Below are positions 34,055 through 42,948 of a DNA stretch of 51,722 bases, one piece after another. The notes below the pieces were generated by a model that was given only the letters and a program-made list of their open reading frames with translations, searched no databases and was not told the DNA's origin. Made by a program: the position numbers and the translations under genes. This DNA is from Acidisphaera sp. (GTDB taxonomy: Bacteria > Pseudomonadota > Alphaproteobacteria > Acetobacterales > Acetobacteraceae): assembly GCA_019240395.1 (NCBI GenBank), contig JAFAYM010000067.1, positions 1 to 51,722 of the forward strand, given 5' to 3'. How positions within the stretch are numbered: the first letter of the stretch is position 1; each line of letters opens with the position of its first letter.

Positions 34055-35691
34055 GCCAGGCGAACGCACTCAAGAACGCACCGGAGCTCGACCCGATCAC
34101 CGTCGAAGTGATCGGCAGCGCACTCAACTCCATCGCCGAGGAGATGGGCGAGGCGCTGGTGCGCGCCAGCTACTCCACCAACATCAAGGAGCGGCGGGAC
34201 TGCTCGACCGCGCTGTTCGACAGCGACGGACGCACGCTCTGCCAGGCGCAGCATATCCCGATGCATCTCGGCAGCTTCATCGACATGCTGCCGCACATCC
34301 TCAAGCGCCATCCCGCGGAGGAGCTGCGCCCGGGGGACGTGTTCATCGGCAACGACGCCTACGAAGGCGGGGGCACGCATCTGCCGGATTTCGTGCTGCT
34401 CGAGCCGATCTTCGCCGAGGGCACGCTGGTCGCCTGGGCGGTCAACACGGCGCACCACGCCGACTTCGCCGATCGCGGCCACGCCCACATCTACCAGGAA
34501 GGGCTGCGCATCCCGCCGGTGCGGCTCTATCGCGCCGGCGTGCTGCAGGCGGACGTGCAGGCGCTGATCCTGCTGAACTGTCAGGTGCCGCGCGAGCGCC
34601 TGTCCAATCTGCGCGCGCAGATGGCCGCCAACCGGCTCGGCGTTGCCCGCATGACGGCGCTCTGCGCGAAATACGGCACCTCCGTGGTGCTCGCCGCCGG
34701 CCGCGCCCTGCTCGACTACGCCGAACGCAAGATGCGCGCCGGCATCGGCGCCATCCCCGACGGCACGTACCGCTTCTCCGACGTCTACGAGAACCCGGAA
34801 GTGCCGGAGGGCCTGGAATTCGGCTGCGAGATCACCGTCGCCGGCGAGACGATGCACCTGCACTTCACCGCGCCGCCGCAGGTGCGCGCCGGGCTGAACA
34901 TGACGCGCACCGCCCTGCTGGCGACGGTGTTCTACGCCGTCAAGACGATCGTCGATCCCGGCGTGCTGGCCAATGCCGGCCTGGCGCGGCCGCTCACCGT
35001 CACCGCGGCGGAGGGCACGGTGGTGAGCTGCGTGCATCCCGCGGCGGTGAACGGACGCTGCAGCACCTGCCAGCGCGTCGTCGACCTGATCCTCGGCGCG
35101 CTCGCCCAGGCGGTGCCGGAGCGGGTGATCGCGGCGACCAACGGCGCCAACACCGTCTGCCTGTTCGACGGCGCATTCGCCGACGGCACGCCGTGGATCT
35201 ACCTCGAGACGATCGGCGGCGGCTCGGGCGCGCGGGCGACCAAGGACGGGCTGGACGGCGTGCAGGTGCACATGACCAACACCTCCAACCTGCCGGTCGA
35301 GGCGTTCGAGATCGAGTATCCGCTGAGCCTGCTGCGCTACGAACTGGTGGACGGCTCGGGCGGCGCCGGCCGGTTCCGCGGCGGCATGGGCCTGCGCCGG
35401 GTCTATCGCGCCGACGCGCCCTGCCGCCTGCGCGTCGACGGCTCGCGCCTGCGCACCGCACCCTGGGGCCTTGCCGGCGGGGGACCCGGCGCGACGGGCT
35501 CGTTCGATTTCGGCGGCGCCGTCGCCGATCGCGGCGTCGTCACCCTCGCACCCGGCCAGATCGTCACCGTGACGACGGCAGGCGGCGGCGGCTACTATCC
35601 GCCCGAGCAGCGCGACCCCGCCGCCGCGGCCCGCGACCTGGCGGAAGGGCGCCTCGATACGAAACGGCCCTCTCCTCCCGCGGCTCCCTAG
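34051..35691 (+). CDS. hyuB: Hydantoinase B / oxoprolinase subunit, copy 3 (standard length)
   Basis: A 546-residue HyuB subunit, ATG 34051 overlapping the hyuA3 stop (ATGA). Motifs are ASYSTNIKERRDCSTALFD, QAQHIPMHLGSFIDMLP, FIGNDAYEGGGTHLPDF, ANTAHHADF-like VNTAHHADFADRG, IYQEGLRIPPVRLY, SGGAGRFRGGMGLRR and TTAGGGGYYPPEQRD. Length is typical of N-methylhydantoinase B. The C-terminal extension of HyuB1 and HyuB2 is absent. The Dpp-type permease starts 7 bases after its stop, so enzyme and importer are probably cotranscribed. Confidence 0.93.
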   Translation: MSQANALKNAPELDPITVEVIGSALNSIAEEMGEALVRASYSTNIKERRDCSTALFDSDGRTLCQAQHIPMHLGSFIDMLPHILKRHPAEELRPGDVFIGNDAYEGGGTHLPDFVLLEPIFAEGTLVAWAVNTAHHADFADRGHAHIYQEGLRIPPVRLYRAGVLQADVQALILLNCQVPRERLSNLRAQMAANRLGVARMTALCAKYGTSVVLAAGRALLDYAERKMRAGIGAIPDGTYRFSDVYENPEVPEGLEFGCEITVAGETMHLHFTAPPQVRAGLNMTRTALLATVFYAVKTIVDPGVLANAGLARPLTVTAAEGTVVSCVHPAAVNGRCSTCQRVVDLILGALAQAVPERVIAATNGANTVCLFDGAFADGTPWIYLETIGGGSGARATKDGLDGVQVHMTNTSNLPVEAFEIEYPLSLLRYELVDGSGGAGRFRGGMGLRRVYRADAPCRLRVDGSRLRTAPWGLAGGGPGATGSFDFGGAVADRGVVTLAPGQIVTVTTAGGGGYYPPEQRDPAAAARDLAEGRLDTKRPSPPAAP

Positions 35692-35698
35692 GCTCCGC

Positions 35699-36649
35699 AT
35701 GGCCTGGGCGATCCGCCGCGTCGGCCTGTCGATCCTGCTGATCTGGATTGCCGCCAGCATCGTCTTCCTCGCCATCCGTCTGGTGCCCGGCGATCCAGCC
35801 GAGCTGCTGATGGCGCAGGGCGGCGCGCCGGCCGATCCGGGAGCCGTCGCGGCGCTGCACACGCAGCTCGGCCTCGATCGGCCCATGGCCGCCCAGTATG
35901 TCGACAGCTTCCGCCGCCTGCTGCACGGCGATCTCGGCGAGAGCCTGCAGGACGGCACGCCGGTCGCTGGCGAGATCATGCGGCGGCTGCCGCGCACGCT
36001 CGAGCTGATCGGCACGGCGGCGGCGATCGCGCTGCTGATCGGCGTGCCGGCCGGGCTCGCCGCGGCGCTGCGCCGGGGCGGCGCCTTCGACCGCGCCAGT
36101 TCGGCCGTCTCGACGCTCGGGCTGGCGACGCCGATCTTCGTCATCGGCACGCTGATCGTCCTGATCTTCGCGCAGTTGTTGCGCTGGGTGCCGGCGGGCG
36201 GCTACGTGCCTCTGGCGCAGGCTCCGCTGCGGCATTTCGGGCTGCTGCTGATGCCGGCCTGCGCGATTGCGTTCGGTCTCGCTTCGACGATGTTTCGCAT
36301 GACGCGCACGGCGGTGCTGGACGTGTCGCAGCGCGACTATGTCCGCACGGCGCGGGCCAAGGGCGTCGCGCGCCGGCGCGTTCTGATCCACCATGTGCTG
36401 CGCAACGCCCTGATGCCGGTGGTCACCGTGCTGGCGCTGCAGCTCGGCACGCTGCTCGGCGGGACGGTGCTGGTGGAGTACGTGTTCAACTACCCCGGCC
36501 TCTCCGGAATGCTGGTCGATGCGGTGAACGCGCGCGACTACCCCGAGGTGGAGGGCATCGTGCTGGTGATTTCGATCCTGTTCGTCACCCTCAACCTGGC
36601 GGTGGACCTGCTCTACGCCGCGCTCGACCCCCGGGTCCGCCAGGGATGA
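35699..36649 (+). CDS. Dipeptide/oligopeptide-type ABC permease, DppB-like
   Basis: A 316-residue membrane protein. The opening AIRRVGLSILLIWIAASIVFL, then RLVPGDPAELLM, is the DppB/OppB hallmark. TVLVEYVFNYPGLSGMLV near the end is also typical, as is the coupling loop TARAKGVARRRVLIHHVL. It starts 7 bases after hyuB3 with no clear Shine-Dalgarno sequence, so translational coupling is likely. It pairs with the permease half of the next gene. Confidence 0.93.
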   Translation: MAWAIRRVGLSILLIWIAASIVFLAIRLVPGDPAELLMAQGGAPADPGAVAALHTQLGLDRPMAAQYVDSFRRLLHGDLGESLQDGTPVAGEIMRRLPRTLELIGTAAAIALLIGVPAGLAAALRRGGAFDRASSAVSTLGLATPIFVIGTLIVLIFAQLLRWVPAGGYVPLAQAPLRHFGLLLMPACAIAFGLASTMFRMTRTAVLDVSQRDYVRTARAKGVARRRVLIHHVLRNALMPVVTVLALQLGTLLGGTVLVEYVFNYPGLSGMLVDAVNARDYPEVEGIVLVISILFVTLNLAVDLLYAALDPRVRQG

Positions 36650-36656
36650 GCCGCCG

Positions 36657-38510
36657 GTGCGGCGGCTGAACTGGCTGCCGGTCGCCGCCGTCGCGGCGAT
36701 CGCCATCGTGGCGCTGGCGACGCCGCTGCTGCCGCTGCCCGATCCGCTCGCCATGGATATCGCCGGCCGCCTGGCGCCGCCGTCGCGCGCGCACTGGCTC
36801 GGTCAGGACCAGTACGGCCGCGACGTGCTCAGCCGATTGCTCTGGGGCTCGCGCGTGTCGCTCGGGGTTGCCGTCCTGGCCTGCGGCGCCGCCGTCGCGC
36901 TCGGCACCGCGCTCGGGCTGGCCGGCGGCTTTCTCGGCCGCCTCGCCGAGCTGCTGGCACTGCGCAGCATGGACATCGTGCTCTGTTTTCCGCCGCTGCT
37001 GCTGGCGCTGCTGGTCGTCACCCTGCTCGGTCCGGGTGCCGCCACCCTGGTGCCGCTGCTGGCGCTGCTCTATCTGCCGGGCTTCGTGCGGGTGGTCTAT
37101 GCCGGCGTGCTCTCGGTCCGCTCGCAGGATTATGCCGAGGCGATGCGCGCGCTCGGCGCGACGCGGCTGCGCATCATGACACGCACCATCCTGCCCAATA
37201 TCGGCGGCCCGATCCTGGTGCAGTTCAGCCTGACCATGGCCTCGGCCATCGTGCTGGAATCCGGCCTGTCCTTTCTCGGCCTCGGCGTGGTGCCGCCGGC
37301 GCCTTCCTGGGGCCTGATGATCGGCGCCGCGCGCTCCACCATGGCGCAGGCGCCGCTCCTGCTGCTCTGGCCGTGCCTGGCGCTCAGCCTGACCATCCTG
37401 GCGATGAACGCGCTCTGCGATGCGCTGCGCGATGCGGTCGATCCGCAGCGCGCGCCCCGCCCGGCGGGACTGCGCGGGACGCTCGCCCCACACGCGCCGA
37501 GCCTGGCGCCGGACGGCGATGCGCTGCTCGCGCTGCGCGGCCTGACCGTGGAAATCGACACGCCAGCCGGCGCGATCCGCCCGGTGCGCGACGTGTCGCT
37601 GCGCCTGTCGCCGGGCGAGACCCTGGCGCTGGTCGGCGAGAGCGGCTCGGGCAAGTCGCTGACGGGTCTCGCCGCCATGGGCCTGCTGCCGCCGGCCGCG
37701 CGCGTCGTCGCCGGCGACATCCGGGTGGATGGGCGCGACCTGCGGCGCCTCGACGAGACGGCGCTGCGCCGGCTGCGCGGCACCGCCATGGCGATGGTGT
37801 TCCAGGACCCGCTGAGCAGCCTCAATCCGGTGCACCGCATCGGCGCGCAGATCGGCGAGGCGGTGCGCGCCCATCACCGCCTGCCGGCCCGCGCGGTCCG
37901 GGAGCGCGCGGTCGGCCTGCTGCGCCGGGTCGGCATTCCCGACCCCGAGCGCCGCGCCCGCAGCTTCGCCCACGAACTGTCCGGCGGCATGCGCCAACGC
38001 GCGATGATCGCCATGGCGATCGCCAACGACCCGCGCCTGCTCATCGCCGACGAGCCGACGACGGCGCTGGACACCACGGTGCAGGCGCAAATCCTGGAGC
38101 TGATCAGCGGTCTGAAGCGGCAGGGCGGCATGGCCATCCTGTTCATCACCCACAGCCTGCCGGTGGTGGCCGAGATCGCCGACACGCTGGCGGTGATGTA
38201 CGCCGGCGAGATCGTCGAGCAGGGTGCCGCCGCGGCGCTCTTCGCCCGGCCGCTGCATCCCTACACGGCCGCGCTGCTGGCCAGCGTCCCCGGCGAGGAC
38301 GGCGCGCTGCCGCGCAGCATCCCGGGCACCGTGCCGGCGCCGCACGACCTGCCCCCGGGCTGCCGCTTCGCCCCGCGCTGCGCGCACCGGCGCGACGCCT
38401 GCGAGGCGGCGCACCCGCCGCTGGCGCCGGTCGGCGACGACCGCCTGACGCGCTGCATCCGCTGGCGGGATTTCGCCGGCACGCGCCCTTCCGCGGAGAC
38501 CGCGGCGTGA
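36657..38510 (+). CDS. DppC-DppD fusion: peptide-type permease joined to ATPase
   Basis: A single 617-residue frame from GTG 36657. Residues 1-265 are a DppC-type permease: [19 protein letters not shown], six membrane spans, [20 protein letters not shown] and [18 protein letters not shown] Pro/Ala-rich linker (265-285) follows. Residues 285-617 are a DppD-type ATPase: Walker [42 protein letters not shown], Walker [13 protein letters not shown] and switch FITHSLPVV. The C-terminal [14 protein letters not shown] cysteines resemble the Fe-S/oligopeptide_trans motif of DppD. In most bacteria these are two genes. The fusion has no internal stop. It overlaps the next ATPase gene as GTGA. Confidence 0.92.
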   Translation: MRRLNWLPVAAVAAIAIVALATPLLPLPDPLAMDIAGRLAPPSRAHWLGQDQYGRDVLSRLLWGSRVSLGVAVLACGAAVALGTALGLAGGFLGRLAELLALRSMDIVLCFPPLLLALLVVTLLGPGAATLVPLLALLYLPGFVRVVYAGVLSVRSQDYAEAMRALGATRLRIMTRTILPNIGGPILVQFSLTMASAIVLESGLSFLGLGVVPPAPSWGLMIGAARSTMAQAPLLLLWPCLALSLTILAMNALCDALRDAVDPQRAPRPAGLRGTLAPHAPSLAPDGDALLALRGLTVEIDTPAGAIRPVRDVSLRLSPGETLALVGESGSGKSLTGLAAMGLLPPAARVVAGDIRVDGRDLRRLDETALRRLRGTAMAMVFQDPLSSLNPVHRIGAQIGEAVRAHHRLPARAVRERAVGLLRRVGIPDPERRARSFAHELSGGMRQRAMIAMAIANDPRLLIADEPTTALDTTVQAQILELISGLKRQGGMAILFITHSLPVVAEIADTLAVMYAGEIVEQGAAAALFARPLHPYTAALLASVPGEDGALPRSIPGTVPAPHDLPPGCRFAPRCAHRRDACEAAHPPLAPVGDDRLTRCIRWRDFAGTRPSAETAA

Positions 38511-39493
38511 CCGCGCTGCTCGCCGCCGAGGATTTGTCTCGCCGCTTTGCCGCGCGCGGCCTGTTCCGGCGCGGCCGGCCGGTGCAGGCGGTCGCCGGCG
38601 TGTCGCTGGCGATAGCGCGCGGCGAGGCCGTCGGCCTGGTCGGCGAGAGCGGCTCGGGGAAGAGCACGATCGGCCGGCTGGTGCTCGGCCTGCTGGCGCC
38701 CGACGCCGGCCGCGTGCTGCTCGAGGGCACCGACCTCGCTTCGCTGCGCGAGGCCGCGAGGCGCCGGGTGCGCCGGCGCCTGCAGCTGGTGTTCCAGGAC
38801 CCGTATTCCAGCCTCGATCCGCGCCGCCGCGTCGGCCGGCAGATCGCCGATGGTCTGGCGATCCACCGCCTAGCACCGCCGGCGCAACGGCGCGAGCGGG
38901 TGGCGGCGCTGCTGGCGCAGGTCGGGCTGGCGCCCGAGCACGCCGAGCGCTTTCCCCACCAGTTCAGCGGCGGGCAGCGCCAGCGCATCGGCATCGCCCG
39001 CGCGTTGGCGACCGGCCCGGAGTTCCTGGTGGCCGACGAGCCGGTCTCGGCGCTCGATGTATCCGTGCAGGCGCAGGTGCTGGCGCTGCTCGCCGATCTG
39101 CGCACGCGGCTCGGCCTCGCTTTGCTGTTCATCAGCCACGACCTGCCGGTGGTGCGCAGCCTGTGCGACCGCGTGGTGGTGCTCTATCTCGGCCGCATCA
39201 TGGAGGAGGGACCGGCGAGCGAGGTGCTGCGCCACCCCCGCCATCCCTACACGCGCGCGCTGCTGGCGGCGGCGCCGGGCGATCCGCTGCGGCCGCGCGC
39301 GCGCATCCTGCTCCGCGGCGATCCGCCGAGCCCCGCCGACCCGCCCAGCGGCTGCGTGTTCCGCACGCGCTGCCCCTACGTGCTGGCGGAATGCGCGCAG
39401 GTGGTTCCGGCGCTGCGCTCCGGCGGCCCTGGCCACCGCTTCGCCTGTATTCGCGACGATGTCGAGACGACGCTGCCTGCGCCGACGGCATGA
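38507..39493 (+). CDS. Dipeptide/oligopeptide-type ABC ATPase, DppF-like
   Basis: A 328-residue ATPase from GTG 38507, overlapping the fusion gene as GTGA. Walker A is [11 protein letters not shown], the Q-loop is [16 protein letters not shown], the signature is [15 protein letters not shown], Walker B is [12 protein letters not shown], and [14 protein letters not shown] is the switch. The C-terminus [15 protein letters not shown] carries the cysteine motif of the oligopeptide ATPase family. It is the second ATPase of the heterodimer, with the ATPase half of the fusion protein. Confidence 0.93.
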   Translation: MTALLAAEDLSRRFAARGLFRRGRPVQAVAGVSLAIARGEAVGLVGESGSGKSTIGRLVLGLLAPDAGRVLLEGTDLASLREAARRRVRRRLQLVFQDPYSSLDPRRRVGRQIADGLAIHRLAPPAQRRERVAALLAQVGLAPEHAERFPHQFSGGQRQRIGIARALATGPEFLVADEPVSALDVSVQAQVLALLADLRTRLGLALLFISHDLPVVRSLCDRVVVLYLGRIMEEGPASEVLRHPRHPYTRALLAAAPGDPLRPRARILLRGDPPSPADPPSGCVFRTRCPYVLAECAQVVPALRSGGPGHRFACIRDDVETTLPAPTA

Positions 39494-39611
39494 ATGATCG
39501 TGCCTGGCGGCTGACATGCCTTTGGACGGCGAGAAGGGCGCGGGCTTGAACGCCGCGCCGAGAGGATCACAATCGCCGCGCCGTGCGTTCGACAAGACAG
39601 GAGACCGCGTC
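39494..39611 (+). promoter_or_regulatory. Leader of the peptide-binding protein gene
   Basis: A 118-base gap between dppF-like and the binding-protein gene. The open frame continues in from upstream, but it lacks protein-like sequence before the signal peptide. AGGAG at about 39599-39603 is a good ribosome binding site for ATG 39612. I see no convincing terminator or promoter. Confidence 0.4.
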
Positions 39612-41126
39612 ATGCACCTGACCCGTCGCGCACTTCTCGCCGGCGTTCCGTTGGCCGCCTGCCTGGGCGGCCGCACCGCTTTCGCCGACGCCTCGGTGCT
39701 GCGCTACGGCCTGGAACTCTATCCTCCCAGCTTCGCCCCCTGGCAGCAGACCGGCACCTCGGCCGCAACCGTCAACATCTGCCACCGGCGCGGCCTGCTC
39801 TCCTACACGCCGGACGGCAAGCTGCGCGGCGAACTCGCCGAACACTGGGAGCCGGACGGCACCGGCTGGCGCTTCCACCTGCGGGAGGCCTATTTCCACA
39901 ATGGCAAGCGCGTCACCGCCGCCGACGTCAAATGGACCATCCAGCAGATGGCGGCGGCGAACTCCACCGCCTATCTGCGCAGCTCGATGCAGGAGATCAC
40001 CTCGGTCGAAACGCCCGACGACGCAACGGTGCGGCTGATCACCAGGGAGCCGATCTCGCCCCTGCCCTACTGGTTCGCCATGCCGCAGGCGCCGATCATC
40101 TCGCCCGATTCGCCCGATACCGCGGCCGGCGCGATCGGCGCCGGTCCTTTCGTCATCGCCTCGAACGAGCGCGGCGTCGGCCTGCGCCTCACGCCGTTCG
40201 ACAAATTCTACCGGCCCGGCATCCCGAAGCTCAAGACGTTGCAGATGACCGTGTACGCCGACGAGAATCTCCGGGTCTCGGCGCTGCAGGCCGGCGATCT
40301 CGACCTCATCGAATACGTCCCCTGGCAATCTATCGACAGCCTCGCCGCCGATCCGAACCTGAAGCTGGACTCGACGGACGGTCCCTTCATGTATCTCATC
40401 TTCAACGCCCGCACCGGCCCGTTCAAGGACGCCCGCGTGCGCCAGGCCGTCGCCTTCGCGGTCAGGCGCGAGGACGTGGTGAAGGCGGCGTTCTACGGCC
40501 ACGCCACGCCGGTCGGCGGCATGCCGATCACCCCCGACAGCCCGTTCTACGACGCCAGGCTCGCCAACGGCTGGACCTACGATCCCGCGCGCGCCAGAAA
40601 GCTGCTGGCCGAGGCAGGGCTCGGCGGCGGCTTCTCCTGCACCCTGCTCTCCAACATCACCAACGGCATGCACAAATCCACCGCCGAAGTGGTGCAGCAG
40701 GACCTCGGCGCCATCGGCATCGACGTCAAGCTCTCACTGCCGGACTGGGCGAACTTCGTCACCCTGGCCAATCGCGGCCAGTACGAAATCGCCGTCAACG
40801 GCACCACCAGCGACAACAGCGATCCGGACGGTCTCTCGTCGATCATCGATGGCTCGCTCTCGCCGAGCATGGCGCGCAGCGCGGGGATGAACATCCCCGA
40901 ACTGACCCGGCTGCTCGCCGCCGGCCGCTCCGAGTTCGACGCCGGGAAACGCCGCGCCATCTACGGCCAGGTGCAGCAGATCGTGCTGGACGAGGTCCCC
41001 GTCTGTTTCCTGGTGCTGCGCACCCAGGCCTACGCCATGCGCAAGGCCGTCATGGGTTTTCATGATCTTCCGGGCCAGCTCACCTTCTTCTCCGGCTACA
41101 CGCTCGAGGACACGTCACTCACTTGA
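39612..41126 (+). CDS. Peptide/nickel-type ABC substrate-binding protein, DppA-like
   Basis: A 504-residue exported protein. ATG 39612 follows AGGAG and begins a signal sequence with twin arginines ([10 protein letters not shown]). LAAC at residues 16-19 also fits a lipobox, so Tat export, Sec lipoprotein or ordinary cleavage after TAFA are all possible. The SBP_bac_5 fold is seen in [29 protein letters not shown]-type sequence (residues about 77-105), [35 protein letters not shown] and [17 protein letters not shown]. It supplies the transporter at 35699-39493. Genes for such receptors often bind di/oligopeptides, opines or glutathione; the neighbouring ggt favours a gamma-glutamyl peptide. 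Confidence 0.92.
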   Translation: MHLTRRALLAGVPLAACLGGRTAFADASVLRYGLELYPPSFAPWQQTGTSAATVNICHRRGLLSYTPDGKLRGELAEHWEPDGTGWRFHLREAYFHNGKRVTAADVKWTIQQMAAANSTAYLRSSMQEITSVETPDDATVRLITREPISPLPYWFAMPQAPIISPDSPDTAAGAIGAGPFVIASNERGVGLRLTPFDKFYRPGIPKLKTLQMTVYADENLRVSALQAGDLDLIEYVPWQSIDSLAADPNLKLDSTDGPFMYLIFNARTGPFKDARVRQAVAFAVRREDVVKAAFYGHATPVGGMPITPDSPFYDARLANGWTYDPARARKLLAEAGLGGGFSCTLLSNITNGMHKSTAEVVQQDLGAIGIDVKLSLPDWANFVTLANRGQYEIAVNGTTSDNSDPDGLSSIIDGSLSPSMARSAGMNIPELTRLLAAGRSEFDAGKRRAIYGQVQQIVLDEVPVCFLVLRTQAYAMRKAVMGFHDLPGQLTFFSGYTLEDTSLT

Positions 41127-41138
41127 GGAGAACACGGC

Positions 41139-42830
41139 ATGAGTGACTGGCGGGCACGGGCGCACACCAGCTTCACCTGCGAGAAGCGCCCCGCCGCCGG
41201 CGCGCTCGGGATGGTGGTCGCCAGCCATCCCCTCGCTTCCGCCGCCGGTGCGCAGCTCCTGGCCGAGGGCGGCAACGCCGTCGACGCCGCCGTCGCCGCA
41301 TTGTTCGCGCTGACCATCGTCGAGCCGATGATGGTCGGCATCTTCGGTGGCGGCCTGATGCACATCCGCCGGCCGGACGGCACGCATGTCGTGCTGGACG
41401 GGCTCGGCACCGCGCCGGCCGCGGCGCGGCCGGACATGTACGAGGTCGACCCGGCGACGCCGCCGCACAGCATGGACGTGCGCCGCCGGGAGAACGCAAT
41501 CGGCGGCAACGCCGTCACGGTTCCCGGCAATCTCGCGGCCTGGTGCACGGCGCTGCGACGGCATGGCCGCGCCTCGCTCGCCGACACCATGGCGCCGGCG
41601 ATCCGCGCCGCCGAGCGCGGCTTCACCGTCTCGCCCTATCTGCACGAGTGCACCGCCTCCATCGCCGAGGACCTGACCGCCGACCCGGCGATCGCGCGCC
41701 TGTTGCTGCCGGACGGCACGCCGCTGCGCCCCGGCGCGCGCCTGCTCCAGCCGGAAGCGGCGGAGACCCTGCGCTGCATCGCCCGGGACGGCGAGGACAC
41801 GCTCTACCACGGTGCGATCGGCGCCGCCGCGATCGACGGCATCGCCCGGCGCGGCGGCTGCATGACGCGCCAGGACCTCGCTGACTACCGCCTGGTCGAG
41901 CGCCAGCCCGTGCGCGGCCTCTATCGCGGCCACGAGATCGTCGGCCCGCCGCCGCCGGCCGCCTCCGGCGTGCACATCGTGCAGATGCTGAAAATCCTCG
42001 AGGGCTTTGACATCGCCGCGCGCGGCTTCGGCTCCGCCGACACGCTGCATCTGCTGGCCGAAGTGCTGAAGATCGCCTTCGCCGACCGTGCCGCGGCGAC
42101 CGGCGATCCCGCCTTCGTCGAGGTGCCGGTGACGCGCCTGATGTCGGACGACTACGCCGCCGAGCGGCGGGCGGCGCTCGATACCGAGCGTGCCCGGCAG
42201 TGGTCGGCCGGGGTCGCCGCACACGTCTCCGGTCACACGACGCACCTTACCGTCGCGGACGGCGAGGGCACCATCGTCGTTGCCACGCACACCATCAACA
42301 ATCTGTTCGGCGCCCGCTTCCTGCTGCCCGGGCTCGGCCTCATCCCCAACAACTACATGAGCAACTTCGATCCGCGTCCGGGCGGCGCGCTCTCCATCAT
42401 GCCGGGCAAGCGCATCACCACGTCGATGTCGCCGATGATCGTGCTGCGCGACGGCCGCCCGGCCTGGGCGCTCGGCCTGCCGGGTGGCCTGCGCATCTTC
42501 GGCTCGGCGATGCAGACGATCATCAACCTGATCGACCATGGCATGTCGCTGCAGGAAGCCGTCGAGGCGCCGCGCCTGTGGACGCAGGGCCAGGATGTCG
42601 AGGTCGAGGCCGGCTTTCCGCCCGAGATACGCGACGCGCTCGCCCGCCGCGGCCATCGCGTCAACCTCGTCGCCCATGTCGGCGGCGGCATGAACGCCAT
42701 CGCCTTCGCTCCCGACGGCACGCTCACCGGCGCCGCGTGCTGGCGCGCCGACGGTACGCCGGTCGGCATCGGCGGCGGCTACGCGCGCCCCGGCGTCCGG
42801 TTCTGGCCGGACCAGGCGCCGACAGCGTGA
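41139..42830 (+). CDS. ggt: Gamma-glutamyltransferase / glutathione hydrolase family, no signal peptide
   Basis: A 563-residue Ntn-hydrolase. TGAGGAG lies 11 bases upstream of ATG 41139. Family marks are MVVASHPLASAAGAQLLAEGGNAVDAAVA, VEPMMVGIFGGG, GNAVTVPGNLAAW, PPPPAASGVHIVQML and the self-cleavage site SGHTTHLTVAD. T367 aligns with the nucleophile Thr, so the protein should split into large and small chains. LGLIPNNYMSNF and PGGLRIFGSAMQTIINLIDHG belong to the small subunit. It shows no export signal, unlike periplasmic E. coli Ggt, so it may act in the cytoplasm on imported gamma-glutamyl compounds. It follows the peptide-binding-protein gene by 12 bases. Acylases of this superfamily (cephalosporin type) are an alternative. 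Confidence 0.88.
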   Translation: MSDWRARAHTSFTCEKRPAAGALGMVVASHPLASAAGAQLLAEGGNAVDAAVAALFALTIVEPMMVGIFGGGLMHIRRPDGTHVVLDGLGTAPAAARPDMYEVDPATPPHSMDVRRRENAIGGNAVTVPGNLAAWCTALRRHGRASLADTMAPAIRAAERGFTVSPYLHECTASIAEDLTADPAIARLLLPDGTPLRPGARLLQPEAAETLRCIARDGEDTLYHGAIGAAAIDGIARRGGCMTRQDLADYRLVERQPVRGLYRGHEIVGPPPPAASGVHIVQMLKILEGFDIAARGFGSADTLHLLAEVLKIAFADRAAATGDPAFVEVPVTRLMSDDYAAERRAALDTERARQWSAGVAAHVSGHTTHLTVADGEGTIVVATHTINNLFGARFLLPGLGLIPNNYMSNFDPRPGGALSIMPGKRITTSMSPMIVLRDGRPAWALGLPGGLRIFGSAMQTIINLIDHGMSLQEAVEAPRLWTQGQDVEVEAGFPPEIRDALARRGHRVNLVAHVGGGMNAIAFAPDGTLTGAACWRADGTPVGIGGGYARPGVRFWPDQAPTA

Positions 42831-42911
42831 CCGACGAAAGCCCGCGGCCGGCGTAGAGCAGGCGGCCCAAGCACCCTCCTGCAGGGCAGCAGTTGCATCG
42901 CTGCCGGCAAT

Positions 42912-42933
42912 CCGCCAAGGTGCCAAGTGGCGG
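42912..42933 (+). promoter_or_regulatory. Leader stem-loop before the MFS gene
   Basis: ccgcca (42912-42917) and tggcgg (42928-42933) pair around a 10-base loop, ending 4 bases before the GGAG ribosome binding site of the MFS gene. A second weaker stem (ggcagc...gctgcc, about 42875-42905) lies upstream. The 118-base gap otherwise shows no gene. Confidence 0.35.
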
Positions 42934-42948
42934 AAACGGAGAAAAACC

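Noticed and set aside
29446-35691. A creatinine/creatine route: creatinase, sarcosine oxidase, N-methylhydantoinase
   Set aside because: Gene order fits, but the M24 protein lacks the creatinase His and has no matching catalytic set, and no creatininase or carbamoylsarcosine amidase is present. Kept only as an element of a broader hypothesis.
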